A DNA stretch of 64,000 nt, taken from assembly GCA_017302615.1 (NCBI GenBank), contig JAFLDB010000002.1:124001-188000 (forward strand). The letters run 5' to 3'. Source of the stretch: Sphingomonadales bacterium. GTDB taxonomy: Bacteria; Pseudomonadota; Alphaproteobacteria; Sphingomonadales; Sphingomonadaceae. The notes beneath the pieces were generated by a model that saw only the letters and a list, made by a program, of their open reading frames with translations, ran no database searches and had not been told where the DNA came from. Both the position numbers and the translations under genes were made by a program. Shown one piece after another: positions 55,380 to 63,675 of the stretch (position 1 is the stretch's first letter; every line of letters starts with the position of its first letter).

Positions 55380-55548
55380 CCGCAATTTTATCACAGATTC
55401 AGGGATTTTTATGTAATTTACGTCAATAACGAAAGTTATATTTTTCGCAAAACTTGCGTCATATCAAAGTCGCTGTTCCGACATCTTCTAAAATCACCGG
55501 GTCACAAACGGTGGGAACGACCCCCCACCAGACCGAAGGAGTTTATCC
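55380..55548 (+). promoter_or_regulatory. AT-rich promoter region of the beta-barrel gene
   Basis: The 257-bp gap between hemJ and the beta-barrel gene is unusually AT-rich from about 55380 to 55500. TATATT (55437-55442), TTTACG (55417-55422) and the inverted repeat ATAAC-gaaa-GTTAT (55426-55439) are visible. A good Shine-Dalgarno GAAGGAG precedes ATG 55549. The exact promoter is not resolved. Confidence 0.5.
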
Positions 55549-56211
55549 ATGAAGAAGATTGCCATTATCGCCCTGGCCCTCGCCTGCACTGCCACCCCGG
55601 CCCTGGCCGAAGACGGTGTGGAGCGCTGGGACGGCATCTATGCCGGGGTCAATGCCGGCGGATCGTGGATCGCCGGGGACATGACCGGTTACACCCCCTA
55701 CAACAGCTACAATGGCTTTCCGGTGACCGATGCCAACGACGGCAGCTTCGCCGGCGGGGTCCAGATCGGCTATAACAAGCAGATGGGCAGCTTTGGCCTT
55801 GGCGCGGAAGCCAGCCTCAACTTCACCGGGCTGAAGAAGGAAACCACCTCCAGCACGCCCGGCACCCTGTTCTGGCGCAACAGCGATTTCAACGCCACGG
55901 TCGGCCCGCGCGTGACCATCGCCACGCCTTCCTTCGCCATCTACGGCAAGGGCGGTCTGGCGGTCGGCAAGTTCGAGGTTGGCCACAACCAGAACGGCAC
56001 GCTGATCTCGTCCGAAGAAACCGCCTATGGCTATATGCTGGGTGCCGGGGTCGATGTGGCTCTGGGTCCGAAGCTGTCGCTGGGGGTCCAGTACGAGTAC
56101 CAGGACTATGGCCAGGGTAACATTCATGTGCCCAGCGCCAGCAGTGATATCTTCATTGCGCCCAACGCCACGATCCACAACGTCAAGGCCGTGGCCAACT
56201 ATCGCTTCTGA
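55549..56211 (+). CDS. Outer-membrane beta-barrel protein (Omp25/porin-like)
   Basis: A 220-aa protein with a signal peptide (MKKIAIIALALACTATPALA) and an 8-stranded barrel pattern of alternating hydrophobic residues: DGIYAGVNAGGSW, FAGGVQIGYNKQMGSFGLGAEASLNFTG, FAIYGKGGLAVGKF, LGAGVDVALGPKLSLGVQYEYQDYG and the C-terminal KAVANYRF ending in Phe, typical for barrel assembly. AAGGAG lies before ATG 55549. It interrupts the expected rho-hemJ-hemE order and faces hemE convergently, with a terminator between. Confidence 0.88.
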   Translation: MKKIAIIALALACTATPALAEDGVERWDGIYAGVNAGGSWIAGDMTGYTPYNSYNGFPVTDANDGSFAGGVQIGYNKQMGSFGLGAEASLNFTGLKKETTSSTPGTLFWRNSDFNATVGPRVTIATPSFAIYGKGGLAVGKFEVGHNQNGTLISSEETAYGYMLGAGVDVALGPKLSLGVQYEYQDYGQGNIHVPSASSDIFIAPNATIHNVKAVANYRF

Positions 56212-56243
56212 TCCGGTCTGACGGCACCGAGCTGTCAGCGAAC

Positions 56244-56276
56244 GCCCCGCCTCCCCTGTAATCCGGGAGGCGGGGC
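56244..56276 (+). terminator. Intrinsic terminator after the beta-barrel gene
   Basis: GCCCCGCCTCCC (56244-56255) and GGGAGGCGGGGC (56265-56276) give a 12-bp stem with a 9-nt loop, followed by AGTTCTTTAAGGG. It terminates the beta-barrel gene before the convergent hemE. Confidence 0.85.
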
Positions 56277-56297
56277 AGTTCTTTAAGGGATTGGGCC

Positions 56298-57323
56298 TCA
56301 ACCCTGCCAGTTGCGCACCAGCGAGAGCAGCTGGGCCACGTGTTCCACCGGTGTGGTCTGGCCGATCCCGTGGCCCAGATTGAACACGTGGGGCCGCTCG
56401 GCAAAGGCGTTCAGGATGCGCAGCGCCTGCCGCTCCATCTCCTCACCGCCAGCCAGCAGCAGCAGCGGATCGAGATTGCCCTGCACCGGCAGCCCCGCCG
56501 GCAGTGCCTTGTGCGCCCACAGCGGGTCGATCGTTTCGTCCAGACCGACGGCCTGGACGCCGGTCTCGCGCGCATAGGCGGGCAGCTTTTCCCCCGCGCC
56601 CTTGGGAAAGCCGATCACCGGCACCTGCGGGAAGCGCGCCTTCAGCGCCGCGGCAATGGCGGCATTGGGGGCAATCACCCAGCGTTCGAACTCGGCCGGG
56701 GCCAGGCTGCCGGCCCAGCTGTCAAACAGCTGCACCGCTTCTGCTCCGGCCTGGATCTGCCCGGCCAGGTAATCGATCGTCACTGCCACGATCGCATCGA
56801 TGATCGCCTGGAACGCCGCCGGATCGCGATAGGCCAGCTCGCGCGTGGCGTGCTGATCGCGGCTGCCCTCACCCGCCACCATATAGGTCGCCACGGTCCA
56901 CGGACTGCCGGCAAAGCCCAGCAGGGTGGTGCCCTTGGGCAGCTGGGCCTTCACCAGCCGGACCGTTTCGTAAATCGGGGTCAGCCGCTGCGGTACGGCG
57001 CTCAGGCTGGAGAGCGCCGCATCGGCCAACCGCGGCGAAAGGTGCGGACCCTCGCCCTGGAGAAACTCCAGATCCTGCCCCATTGCATAGGGCACGATCA
57101 GGATGTCGGAAAACAGGATCGCCCCGTCCATGCCATAGCGGCGCAGCGGCTGGATGGTGATCTCGGCCGCGGCCTCGCTGTCATAGACCAGGGCGAGGAA
57201 ACCGCCCTTCTCCGCCCGCAGCGCGCGGTATTCCGGAAGATAGCGGCCGGCCTGGCGCATCAGCCATGCTGGCCGGGGACGGACGTTCTCACCGCGCAGG
57301 GTATCGAGCAGCAAACCGGGCAT
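56298..57323 (-). CDS. hemE: Uroporphyrinogen decarboxylase
   Basis: Converts uroporphyrinogen III to coproporphyrinogen III. The 341-aa protein starts at ATG 57323 (MPGLLLDTL; a TTG at 57338 is a less likely start). Motifs present are RPAWLMRQAGRYLPEYR, ILFSDILIVPYAMGQDLEF, PWTVATYMVAGEGS and FNLGHGIGQTTPVEHV. It is the typical gene on one side of the alphaproteobacterial origin. Confidence 0.96.
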   Translation of the reverse strand: MPGLLLDTLRGENVRPRPAWLMRQAGRYLPEYRALRAEKGGFLALVYDSEAAAEITIQPLRRYGMDGAILFSDILIVPYAMGQDLEFLQGEGPHLSPRLADAALSSLSAVPQRLTPIYETVRLVKAQLPKGTTLLGFAGSPWTVATYMVAGEGSRDQHATRELAYRDPAAFQAIIDAIVAVTIDYLAGQIQAGAEAVQLFDSWAGSLAPAEFERWVIAPNAAIAAALKARFPQVPVIGFPKGAGEKLPAYARETGVQAVGLDETIDPLWAHKALPAGLPVQGNLDPLLLLAGGEEMERQALRILNAFAERPHVFNLGHGIGQTTPVEHVAQLLSLVRNWQG

Positions 57324-57338
57324 CGGGCAGGGATCCAA

Positions 57339-57372
57339 TCAAATACAAATAAGAATCTTTAAAAGGATTCAG
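57339..57372. other. AT-rich stretch, candidate DNA-unwinding element
   Basis: Thirty-odd bases at the hemE side of the gap (AAATACAAATAAGAATC then TTTAAAAGGATTC) are strongly AT-rich and contain the inverted repeat GAATC...GATTC. It is the most easily melted segment in the gap. Confidence 0.55.
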
Positions 57373-57384
57373 GTGTTGTTGGCC

Positions 57385-57393
57385 TGTGGAAAG
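57385..57393 (-). promoter_or_regulatory. DnaA-box-like site (TGTGGAAAG, complement CTTTCCACA)
   Basis: Differs at one position from TTWTNCACA. Confidence 0.5.
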
Positions 57394-57502
57394 CGGGCAC
57401 AAGCGCCCCTTGCCGGAATTCTCCCGCGCTGAACAGGGCCTGGCGCAGATCGAATCGCGCTGCGCACGCGTCAAGCCGATCTTGTCCCCGTTGTCCCCAG
57501 CC

Positions 57503-57511
57503 TGTGGGAAA
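57503..57511 (-). promoter_or_regulatory. DnaA-box-like site (TGTGGGAAA, complement TTTCCCACA)
   Basis: One mismatch to TTWTNCACA. Confidence 0.45.
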
Positions 57512-57521
57512 GGCTGTCTCC

Positions 57522-57530
57522 CTGTCCACA
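57522..57530 (+). promoter_or_regulatory. DnaA-box-like site (CTGTCCACA)
   Basis: Two mismatches to TTATCCACA; weakest of the set. Confidence 0.35.
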
Positions 57531-57614
57531 AGCCCTGGGCGGGAACCGGGTCAGCGGGGGCGGATCCCGCCGGTGAACTTGTGCCCGGACTCGTCCCGTG
57601 GTTTATGAGGCCAT

Positions 57615-57623
57615 TCATCCACA
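57615..57623 (+). promoter_or_regulatory. DnaA-box-like site (TCATCCACA)
   Basis: One mismatch to TTATCCACA and to the Caulobacter G-box TGATCCACA; the best box in the gap, 20 bp before ppsR. Confidence 0.55.
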
Positions 57624-57642
57624 GGGGCCCCACAACCCAGCC

Positions 57643-58473
57643 ATGCCGCGCCTGCACCTGCACCTCCTGTCGGATTCGACCGGCGAAACGCTGGAGATGC
57701 TGGCCAAGGCCGCGCTGGCCCAATTCGAGGGCGCGGATGTGATCCGGCACTTCTGGCCGATGGTCCGCTCGCTCCAGCATCTTGACCGGATCATGGGCGA
57801 TATCGGCAGCAATCCGGGGCTGGTGTTCTACACCCTGGCCAACCAGGACATCCGCAGCCGGCTGGAAGAGCGCTGCCGCGCGCTCGGCCTGCCGGTTGTG
57901 CCGGTGCTCGATGCCGCGGTCGAGGCGCTGGAAGCCGCGCTCGGCCAGCATCCCAAGGCCCGCCCGGGCAGCCAGCACATCATGAACGAGGCCTATTTCC
58001 AGCGGGTCGATGCGATTCACTACACCATTGCCCATGATGACGGGGTCGGCTGGGAAAACTGGGAAGAGGCCGACATCGTCCTCGCCGGTGTATCGCGCAG
58101 TTCCAAGACCCCGACCAGCATCTACCTCGCCAATCGCGGGTACAAGGTGGCGAATATCCCGATCGTGGTGGAAAGCCCGCCGCCAAACGCCCTTTATGGC
58201 CTGAAGCATCCGCTGGTGGTGGGGCTGACCACCGCACCCGACCGGCTCGTGCAGGTGCGTCGCAACCGCCTGCTGTCGCTCAACCAGGCGCCCGAGACCG
58301 CCTATGTCGATGCCGAACGGGTGGCGCGCGAGGTGCAATACGCCCGCCGGATGTTTGCCGACAACGGCTGGCCGGTGATCGATGTCACCCGCCGCTCGAT
58401 CGAGGAGACGGCGGCTGCCGTGATCAACCTCTACAACGAATATCGCGGTCACGGCGAAGGCCCCGGCGCATGA
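57643..58473 (+). CDS. ppsR: PEP synthase/PPDK regulatory kinase-phosphorylase (DUF299)
   Basis: Bifunctional ADP-dependent kinase / phosphate-dependent phosphorylase that switches pyruvate phosphate dikinase or PEP synthase. From ATG 57643 it has 276 aa, with the P-loop GVSRSSKT at 149-156 and N-terminal [19 protein letters not shown]. The frame opening at 57598 would run through the best DnaA-box-like site and has no better support. It is the first gene to the right of oriC and overlaps maf by ATGA (58470-58473). Confidence 0.93.
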   Translation: MPRLHLHLLSDSTGETLEMLAKAALAQFEGADVIRHFWPMVRSLQHLDRIMGDIGSNPGLVFYTLANQDIRSRLEERCRALGLPVVPVLDAAVEALEAALGQHPKARPGSQHIMNEAYFQRVDAIHYTIAHDDGVGWENWEEADIVLAGVSRSSKTPTSIYLANRGYKVANIPIVVESPPPNALYGLKHPLVVGLTTAPDRLVQVRRNRLLSLNQAPETAYVDAERVAREVQYARRMFADNGWPVIDVTRRSIEETAAAVINLYNEYRGHGEGPGA

Positions 58474-59057
58474 GCTTGATCCTCGCTTCGCAAAGCGCCT
58501 CGCGGCGCGCCATGCTCGACGCCGCCGGGGTGCCTTACCGGGCGGTGCCGGCCCATCTGGACGAGCGTGGGCTGGAGCAAAGCCTGGCGGGCAGCCCCCC
58601 GGACGAGATCGCGCAGCAGCTGGCCGTGGCCAAGGCCCGGGCCGTGGCGGAGGAGCAGCCCGGCGCGCTGGTGCTAGGCAGCGATTCGCTGGTCGAGGTC
58701 GATGGCCGCCGGTTCGACAAGCCGGCCAGCCGCGAGCAGGCGGCCGAACATCTCCGGTTCTTCTCGGGCAAGGCGATGTGTCTGCATTCAGCCGCCGCGC
58801 TGGTGCGTGGTGATAATGTGGTGTGGCGTTTTGGTGCCGTTGCAGTGCTATCGGTCCGCCCCTTGTCTGACGCTTTCATCGCCGATTACCTTGGCCACGA
58901 ATGGCCCGCCGTGGCCGGCTGCGTCGGCGTGTTCCGGATCGAGGCGCGCGGGGTCCAGCTGTTCGACCGCATCGACGGCGATCATTTCACCGTGCTCGGC
59001 ATGCCGCTGCTCCCCGTCCTTGGCGCCCTGCGCGAACAGGGGATTCTGCCGTCATGA
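58470..59057 (+). CDS. maf: Maf-family nucleotide pyrophosphatase
   Basis: House-cleaning nucleotide pyrophosphatase of the Maf/YhdE group. The 195-aa protein has the start motif [13 protein letters not shown], the active-site Asp in [12 protein letters not shown], and [15 protein letters not shown] at the end. It overlaps ppsR by ATGA and aroE by ATGA (59054-59057). Confidence 0.93.
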   Translation: MSLILASQSASRRAMLDAAGVPYRAVPAHLDERGLEQSLAGSPPDEIAQQLAVAKARAVAEEQPGALVLGSDSLVEVDGRRFDKPASREQAAEHLRFFSGKAMCLHSAAALVRGDNVVWRFGAVAVLSVRPLSDAFIADYLGHEWPAVAGCVGVFRIEARGVQLFDRIDGDHFTVLGMPLLPVLGALREQGILPS

Positions 59058-59911
59058 CAATACCTTACGCCGAAGTGATCGGCGATCCGATCGCGCAATC
59101 GAAAAGCCCGGCGATCCATGGCTTCTGGCTGGAAAGGCTCGGGATTCCGGCCGAGTACCGCGCGGCCCACATCAAACCCGATGGCCTTGCGGACTACATC
59201 GCCGCACGCCGCGCCGATCCCCAATGGCGCGGCTGCAATGTCACCATGCCGCACAAGCAGGCGGTCATGCCGCTGCTCGACGCGATCGATCCGCAGGCCG
59301 CGCGGATCGGCGCGGTCAACACCGTGGTGCGCGGCGCGGACGGCCGGCTGACCGGCTATAATACGGATGCGGAAGGCTTTCTTGAACCGCTCCGGCCCCT
59401 GCTGGCCCAGCGGCACCTCTACCGGATGGCCCGGATCCTGGGGGCTGGCGGTGCGGCGCGGGCGATTGTCGCAGCGCTGGCGGATCACGGTTTCACCCTG
59501 GTGCTCGCCGCGCGCGATCCGGCCAAGGCGCGCGCCCTGCTCGACGAACTGGCCCCCGGCGGCGAGCATCACGTGGTCGATCTGGCGCATTTCGCGCCGG
59601 AAACCGACTTCGCCTTCGATGACCGAAAGGGCCTGCTCGACCTGATCGTAAATGCCAGCCCGCTCGGCATGGCGGGGCAGCCGCCGCTGGCGTTCGATTT
59701 CAGCCATGCCCCGCCGGGCAGCGTGGTCTATGACATCGTCACCCACCCGCTCGACACGCCGCTGCTGCTGGAGGCACAGGCGCGCGGCTTTCCAACCATC
59801 GACGGGCTTGCCATGCTGATCGGCCAGGCCGCCGCGGCCTTCGAGAAGTTCTTCGGCCAGCCCGCCCCGCGCGAATGCGATGCCGAACTGCGAAAGATCC
59901 TGACCCAATGA
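59054..59911 (+). CDS. aroE: Shikimate dehydrogenase
   Basis: NADPH-dependent reduction of 3-dehydroshikimate in aromatic amino-acid synthesis. The 285-aa protein carries the SKSP shikimate motif (16-19), the catalytic Lys68 (VTMPHKQAV) and Asp105 ([11 protein letters not shown]), and the NADP loop [15 protein letters not shown] frame from 58901 lies in maf. It overlaps coaE by ATGA (59908-59911). Confidence 0.96.
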   Translation: MTIPYAEVIGDPIAQSKSPAIHGFWLERLGIPAEYRAAHIKPDGLADYIAARRADPQWRGCNVTMPHKQAVMPLLDAIDPQAARIGAVNTVVRGADGRLTGYNTDAEGFLEPLRPLLAQRHLYRMARILGAGGAARAIVAALADHGFTLVLAARDPAKARALLDELAPGGEHHVVDLAHFAPETDFAFDDRKGLLDLIVNASPLGMAGQPPLAFDFSHAPPGSVVYDIVTHPLDTPLLLEAQARGFPTIDGLAMLIGQAAAAFEKFFGQPAPRECDAELRKILTQ

Positions 59912-60531
59912 ACCGGAAACGCCCCTTCATCCTTGGCCTGACCGGCTCGATCGGCATGGGCAAGAGCGCGGTTGCGGCGATGCTGCGCGGTCTCGGCGTT
60001 CCGGTGTTCGATGCCGACGCGGCAGTACACGAGCTGCAGGGACCGGGCGGTGCCTGCATCGCCCCGATCGAGCGCGCCTTTCCCGGCACGACCGGGCCGC
60101 AGGGGGTCGATCGGCAGAAGCTGGGCGCGGCGGTATTCGGCAATCCCGAGGCGTTGAGGCTGCTCGAATCGATCGTCCACCCCGAAGTCGCGGAAATGCG
60201 GCGCACCTTTCTGGCCGACAATGCCGACCAGCCGCTGATCGTGTTCGATATCCCGCTGCTGTTTGAAAAGACCACCGATCACGGCCTTGATGCGGTGGTC
60301 GTCGTTTCCGCCCCGGCGGAGATGCAGCGCGAGCGGGTGCTCGCTCGCCCCGGCATGACGCCCGAGAAGTTCGAGCAGATCCTGAAACTGCAGGTCCCCG
60401 ATGCCGAAAAGCGCGCGCGGGCCAATCACGTGATCGACACCGGGGTCAGCCTGGCCGAAACCCGGCATGCGGTGCAGCGCCTTGTCCATGCGATCACCCG
60501 AGGCGAAAAAGGCGGCGATTCCCCCTTGTAA
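59908..60531 (+). CDS. coaE: Dephospho-CoA kinase
   Basis: Last step of coenzyme A synthesis. The 207-aa protein has the P-loop GSIGMGKS (13-20), the [11 protein letters not shown] region and [13 protein letters not shown] 59908; a frame from 59875 is inside aroE. It is followed by dnaQ 32 bp later. Confidence 0.96.
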   Translation: MNRKRPFILGLTGSIGMGKSAVAAMLRGLGVPVFDADAAVHELQGPGGACIAPIERAFPGTTGPQGVDRQKLGAAVFGNPEALRLLESIVHPEVAEMRRTFLADNADQPLIVFDIPLLFEKTTDHGLDAVVVVSAPAEMQRERVLARPGMTPEKFEQILKLQVPDAEKRARANHVIDTGVSLAETRHAVQRLVHAITRGEKGGDSPL

Positions 60532-60563
60532 CCGTTCTGCAATGGGCAGATATCGAAGGGGTA

Positions 60564-61250
60564 ATGCGCGAGATCATCTTCGATACCGAAACCACCGGCC
60601 TTGATCCCAAGAGCGGTGACCGGCTGGTCGAAATCGGCTGTGTCGAGATGGTCAACCGGGTGGTCACCGGCAACACTTTTCACTGCTATTTCAATCCTGA
60701 TCGCGATATGCCGGCCGAGGCCGAGCGGGTCCACGGCCTGTCCGCCGCCTTCCTCGCCGACAAGCCTCGGTTCCATGAGAAGGTCGCCGAATTCCTCGAT
60801 TTCATTGGCGAGGAAGACAATCTGGTGGCCCACAACGCCGGCTTCGATTTCGGCTTCGTCAACGCCGAACTGGAAATGTGCGGCCTCCCGCCGCTGAGCC
60901 GGGAACGCATGGTCGATACGGTCGCCATGGCCCGGATGCGCCACCCGGGGGCCAAGAACTCGCTCGATGCGCTGTGCACCCGCTATGGGATCGATCGCAG
61001 TCACCGCACCAAGCACGGCGCCCTGCTCGACGCCGAACTGCTGGCCCAGGTCTATGTTGAGCTGACCGGGGGCCGCCAGATCGGCCTTTCGCTGGCGGCT
61101 GAAACAAACGTCGTCGAAATCACCACCCAGGCCGCGCCCCGGCGCGAGCGACCCTTCCGGCCCGCCCGGCCCCATGCGGCGAGCGAGGCGGAACTTGCGG
61201 CCCATGCCGCGTTCCTCGAAACGGTAAAGTCTCCGCTATGGCGCGACTGA
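60564..61250 (+). CDS. dnaQ: DNA polymerase III epsilon subunit (3'-5' proofreading exonuclease)
   Basis: Proofreading subunit of the replicative polymerase. The 228-aa protein has Exo I DTETTGLD (Asp7, Glu9), Exo [12 protein letters not shown] and Exo [17 protein letters not shown]. Start ATG 60564 with AGGGG upstream. Its place near oriC with coaE is conserved in alphaproteobacteria. Confidence 0.96.
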   Translation: MREIIFDTETTGLDPKSGDRLVEIGCVEMVNRVVTGNTFHCYFNPDRDMPAEAERVHGLSAAFLADKPRFHEKVAEFLDFIGEEDNLVAHNAGFDFGFVNAELEMCGLPPLSRERMVDTVAMARMRHPGAKNSLDALCTRYGIDRSHRTKHGALLDAELLAQVYVELTGGRQIGLSLAAETNVVEITTQAAPRRERPFRPARPHAASEAELAAHAAFLETVKSPLWRD

Positions 61251-61284
61251 TCTGGTTCGGGGGTTGTTGAGAGGAGAAGTATCC

Positions 61285-61851
61285 ATGGACATTCGCGTAT
61301 CGGGCCATCAGATCGAAACCGGCGAGGCGCTGCAAGCCCACGCCCAGGACCGGCTGTCCGCGATTGTCGCCAAGTATTATCCCAAGGCCCTGTCCAGCTC
61401 GGTCACTTTCAACCGCGCGCCGGCCGCCGCCTTCCGCTGCGACATCGTCACCCACGTCATGCAGGGCGTGGTCCTGAAGGGCGCCGGGATCGCCCATGAT
61501 GCCCACGTCGCACTCGATCAGGCGGCGGAAAAGATCGACAAGCAACTGCGCCGGTACAAGCGCCGCCTTCACGACCGGCACGAGGCCAGCGCCCATGCCC
61601 TGAAGGCTGAGGAAGCGTCCTACACCGTTTTCGTCGAACCCGATGCCGAAGCCGAGGAAGTCACCGTTGATGCTCCGCTGGTGATCGCCGAGACCCGGGT
61701 CGACGTCCCCGAGGCGACCGTGGCCGACGCGGTGATGATGCTCGATCTGCGCAATACCAATGCGTTGCTGTTCAAAAATGCTGGCACCGGACGGCACAAC
61801 ATGGTCTACCGGCGCGGGGACGGCTCAATCGGATGGGTTGAACCTTCCTGA
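61285..61851 (+). CDS. hpf: Ribosome hibernation-promoting factor, long form
   Basis: Dimerises 70S ribosomes to 100S in stationary phase. The 188-aa protein has the N-terminal S30AE domain (about 1-105, MDIRVSGHQIETGEALQAHA) and the C-terminal dimerisation domain (SIGWVEPS end), so it is the long HPF type. ATG 61285 is set by GAGGAGAAG. Confidence 0.94.
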   Translation: MDIRVSGHQIETGEALQAHAQDRLSAIVAKYYPKALSSSVTFNRAPAAAFRCDIVTHVMQGVVLKGAGIAHDAHVALDQAAEKIDKQLRRYKRRLHDRHEASAHALKAEEASYTVFVEPDAEAEEVTVDAPLVIAETRVDVPEATVADAVMMLDLRNTNALLFKNAGTGRHNMVYRRGDGSIGWVEPS

Positions 61852-61964
61852 CGCAGCGGCTAAAGGCGCGCGCTAATCCGACGGGCAGGGGGGCTTGAGG
61901 CGGAAACCCCGCTGCCGTGGGCCCGGTTGGCCCAGGTCGCGCAACTTTGGATCGATCGCCTGAG

Positions 61965-62426
61965 ATGACTGCACTTTTCTCGCTCATGCCCGAAGCTGTC
62001 GGCACCATCGATGCCGATAGCAAGCAAGCCATTCTCGAGCAGCTGGCCCAGCGATTCGCCGGGGTCTACGGCCTTGATCCGGTGCTGGTGCTTGAGCGCG
62101 TGGAAGAGCGTGAAAAGCTGGGCAGCACCGGTTTCGGGCGGGGCGTGGCCATTCCGCATGCGCGGATCCCCGGGCTTGGCCGTCCGGTCGCGGCCTTTCT
62201 GCGCCTGGCCAGCCCGGTGGCCTTCGATGCCGCCGATGGCATGCCGGTGGACATGGTCTTCGGACTGCTTTCGCCCGAAGCTGCGGGCGCTGCGCACCTC
62301 CACGCTCTTGCCGCGATCAGCCGACTGATGCGGGACGAGGCGATGCACCGGGCCCTGGCCGAAGCTCCGGGTAGCGAGGCACTCTACGCCCTGCTGGCCA
62401 ATTCGATCGAGAAGGACGCGGCCTGA
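61965..62426 (+). CDS. ptsN: Nitrogen-related PTS EIIA (PtsN)
   Basis: Regulatory EIIA-Ntr protein of the PTS-Ntr phosphorelay. The 153-aa protein has the phosphorylated His65 in GVAIPHARI and EEREKLGSTGFGRG ahead of it. A frame from 61917 adds residues without pattern. It overlaps the next gene's likely start (CTGA at 62423-62426). Confidence 0.93.
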   Translation: MTALFSLMPEAVGTIDADSKQAILEQLAQRFAGVYGLDPVLVLERVEEREKLGSTGFGRGVAIPHARIPGLGRPVAAFLRLASPVAFDAADGMPVDMVFGLLSPEAAGAAHLHALAAISRLMRDEAMHRALAEAPGSEALYALLANSIEKDAA

Positions 62427-62746
62427 GCCCGCGCCTGCCCGCCCACCTTGAAGTGGCGGGCCTGATCCGCGCGGTCGAAGCGGCCGGGGGCTTTGCCGCA
62501 GTGCTGCACAAAGGTGAACGCGACGCCGGGTCAATCATTGTCGTTCTGGCCGAAAAGGGCGGCTCGGCGCGACTTTTCGAACGCGTTCCGGATGCGACCG
62601 GCCATCGGATCTGGACCTGCACACGCCATCAAGACCCTGAAAATTCATATGATTTTAACCAGTATCTGGCCCGCAGGCAGGGTTCGGACCCGGACCTGTG
62701 GATTGTCGAACTGGATATCGCGGATGGTGAACGGTTCATCGGATAG
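62423..62746 (+). CDS. DUF1491 family protein, likely with a CTG start
   Basis: A 107-aa protein if started at CTG 62423 (giving LSPRLPAHLEVAGLIRAVEA), or 97 aa from GTG 62453. DUF1491 proteins, as I recall them, begin with a (S/T)PRL-like segment ahead of the first helix, and AAGGA (62412-62416) is well placed for CTG 62423 while GTG 62453 has no Shine-Dalgarno. The rest reads GGFAAVLHKGERDAGSIIVV and DPDLWIVELDIADGERFIG. The function is unknown. It is coupled to ptsN. Confidence 0.75.
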   Translation: MSPRLPAHLEVAGLIRAVEAAGGFAAVLHKGERDAGSIIVVLAEKGGSARLFERVPDATGHRIWTCTRHQDPENSYDFNQYLARRQGSDPDLWIVELDIADGERFIG

Positions 62747-62958
62747 ACAGGTTTCGCGGGTTGACATTGCTGCGCCGCACAATCAAAGGCCGCCCACTCT
62801 TTGATGCGCAGGCGGCGCGCGCGGGCATTCCGGTCCGCAACGCAAGCACGCAGACGGGGGGCAGCCGGCAGGATTTCCGGCTTGGGGCATAGGGCAATCG
62901 GGCCTGTTACTCTGACCATCCTGCGACAGGCGCGTCCACCGCCGATGAAGAAACCAGT

Positions 62959-63603
62959 ATGAGTCGCAAGCTTCACCAGGCCTCTGCCGTGTCAGTGGCC
63001 GCCATGATTGGCATGATCCTGTTCAGCGCCGAAGGTTCGGGCGCCGCCGCACAGACACTCCAGACTGTTGCCGCGATACAGAACCCGCTTCCCCAGACCA
63101 TTTCCCAGCCGGTCGTCCAGCCGCTTCCCGCCGAGGCCCTGCCCGCGGTCGAAGCGCCCCAAGACCTGCCCGAAACCGCCGATGTCGATGCCGACAGCCT
63201 GCCTGAGCTGGTAGCGCTGCAACCGCAGCCGGCTGAACTCCCGCGTGAACTGCACTGCCTTGCAGGCGCGGTCTATTTCGAGGCCAAGAGCGAATCGCTG
63301 GCCGGCCAGCTGGCCGTTGCCCGGGTGGTCGTGGCCCGCTCAAAGTCGGGCCGGTTCCCTTCGTCTTACTGCGGTGTGGTGTTCCAGCCTTCGCAGTTCT
63401 CCTTCGTGCGCGGCCGCTCGATGCCGGCCATTCCGAAGGCATCGAAGCAGTGGAAGAACGCCGTGGCGATCGCCCAGATCGCGCACAGCAATGCCTGGGC
63501 CAGCCCGGTCGAAGGCGCGCTGTTTTTCCATGCCAGCTATGTCAGCCCCGGTTGGAAGCTGCGCCGCGTCGGCCGCGTCGACAATCACGTGTTCTACCGC
63601 TGA
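62959..63603 (+). CDS. SleB-like cell-wall hydrolase
   Basis: A 214-aa exported protein. A signal peptide (MIGMILFSAEGSGAAAQ) precedes a Pro-rich linker (about 40-90, which would let the domain reach the wall), then the SleB/hydrolase_2 domain: CLAGAVYFEAKSESLAGQLAVA with the catalytic Glu in FEAKSE, and FSFVRGRSMPAI. It is expected to cleave glycan or peptide bonds. The 212-bp gap upstream (62747-62958) holds TTGACA at 62761 and no other feature I can support. Confidence 0.9.
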   Translation: MSRKLHQASAVSVAAMIGMILFSAEGSGAAAQTLQTVAAIQNPLPQTISQPVVQPLPAEALPAVEAPQDLPETADVDADSLPELVALQPQPAELPRELHCLAGAVYFEAKSESLAGQLAVARVVVARSKSGRFPSSYCGVVFQPSQFSFVRGRSMPAIPKASKQWKNAVAIAQIAHSNAWASPVEGALFFHASYVSPGWKLRRVGRVDNHVFYR

Positions 63604-63630
63604 TCCGGCAAGACCGGATGACGGGAAAAG

Positions 63631-63655
63631 GGCGGGCCGCTGGTCCGCCTTTTTT
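63631..63655 (+). terminator. Intrinsic terminator after the SleB-like gene
   Basis: GGCGGGCC (63631-63638) and GGTCCGCC (63642-63649) pair with one G-T pair around loop GCT, followed by six T residues (63650-63655). It is the clearest intrinsic terminator in the window. Confidence 0.9.
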
Positions 63656-63675
63656 CTGGCAGCGCCTGGCGTCGC

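Larger units (their letters stand above)
57324..57642. other. Candidate origin of replication (oriC) between hemE and ppsR
   Basis: A 319-bp gap without a credible gene. It has an AT-rich stretch next to hemE (57339-57372) in otherwise GC-rich DNA, and at least four DnaA-box-like 9-mers (57385-57393, 57503-57511, 57522-57530, 57615-57623), each with one or two mismatches to TTATNCACA. Two TTGTCCCC direct repeats (57482-57499) may be further weak sites. hemE on one side is the hallmark of the Caulobacter origin. Genes on both sides point outward. parS sites lie within about 10 kb. No perfect consensus box exists, so this is inferred. Confidence 0.75.

Noticed and set aside
57482..57499. Tandem TTGTCCCC repeats in the oriC gap
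   Set aside because: They look like weak DnaA sites, but the similarity is too low to list each as a box; mentioned only within the origin entry.
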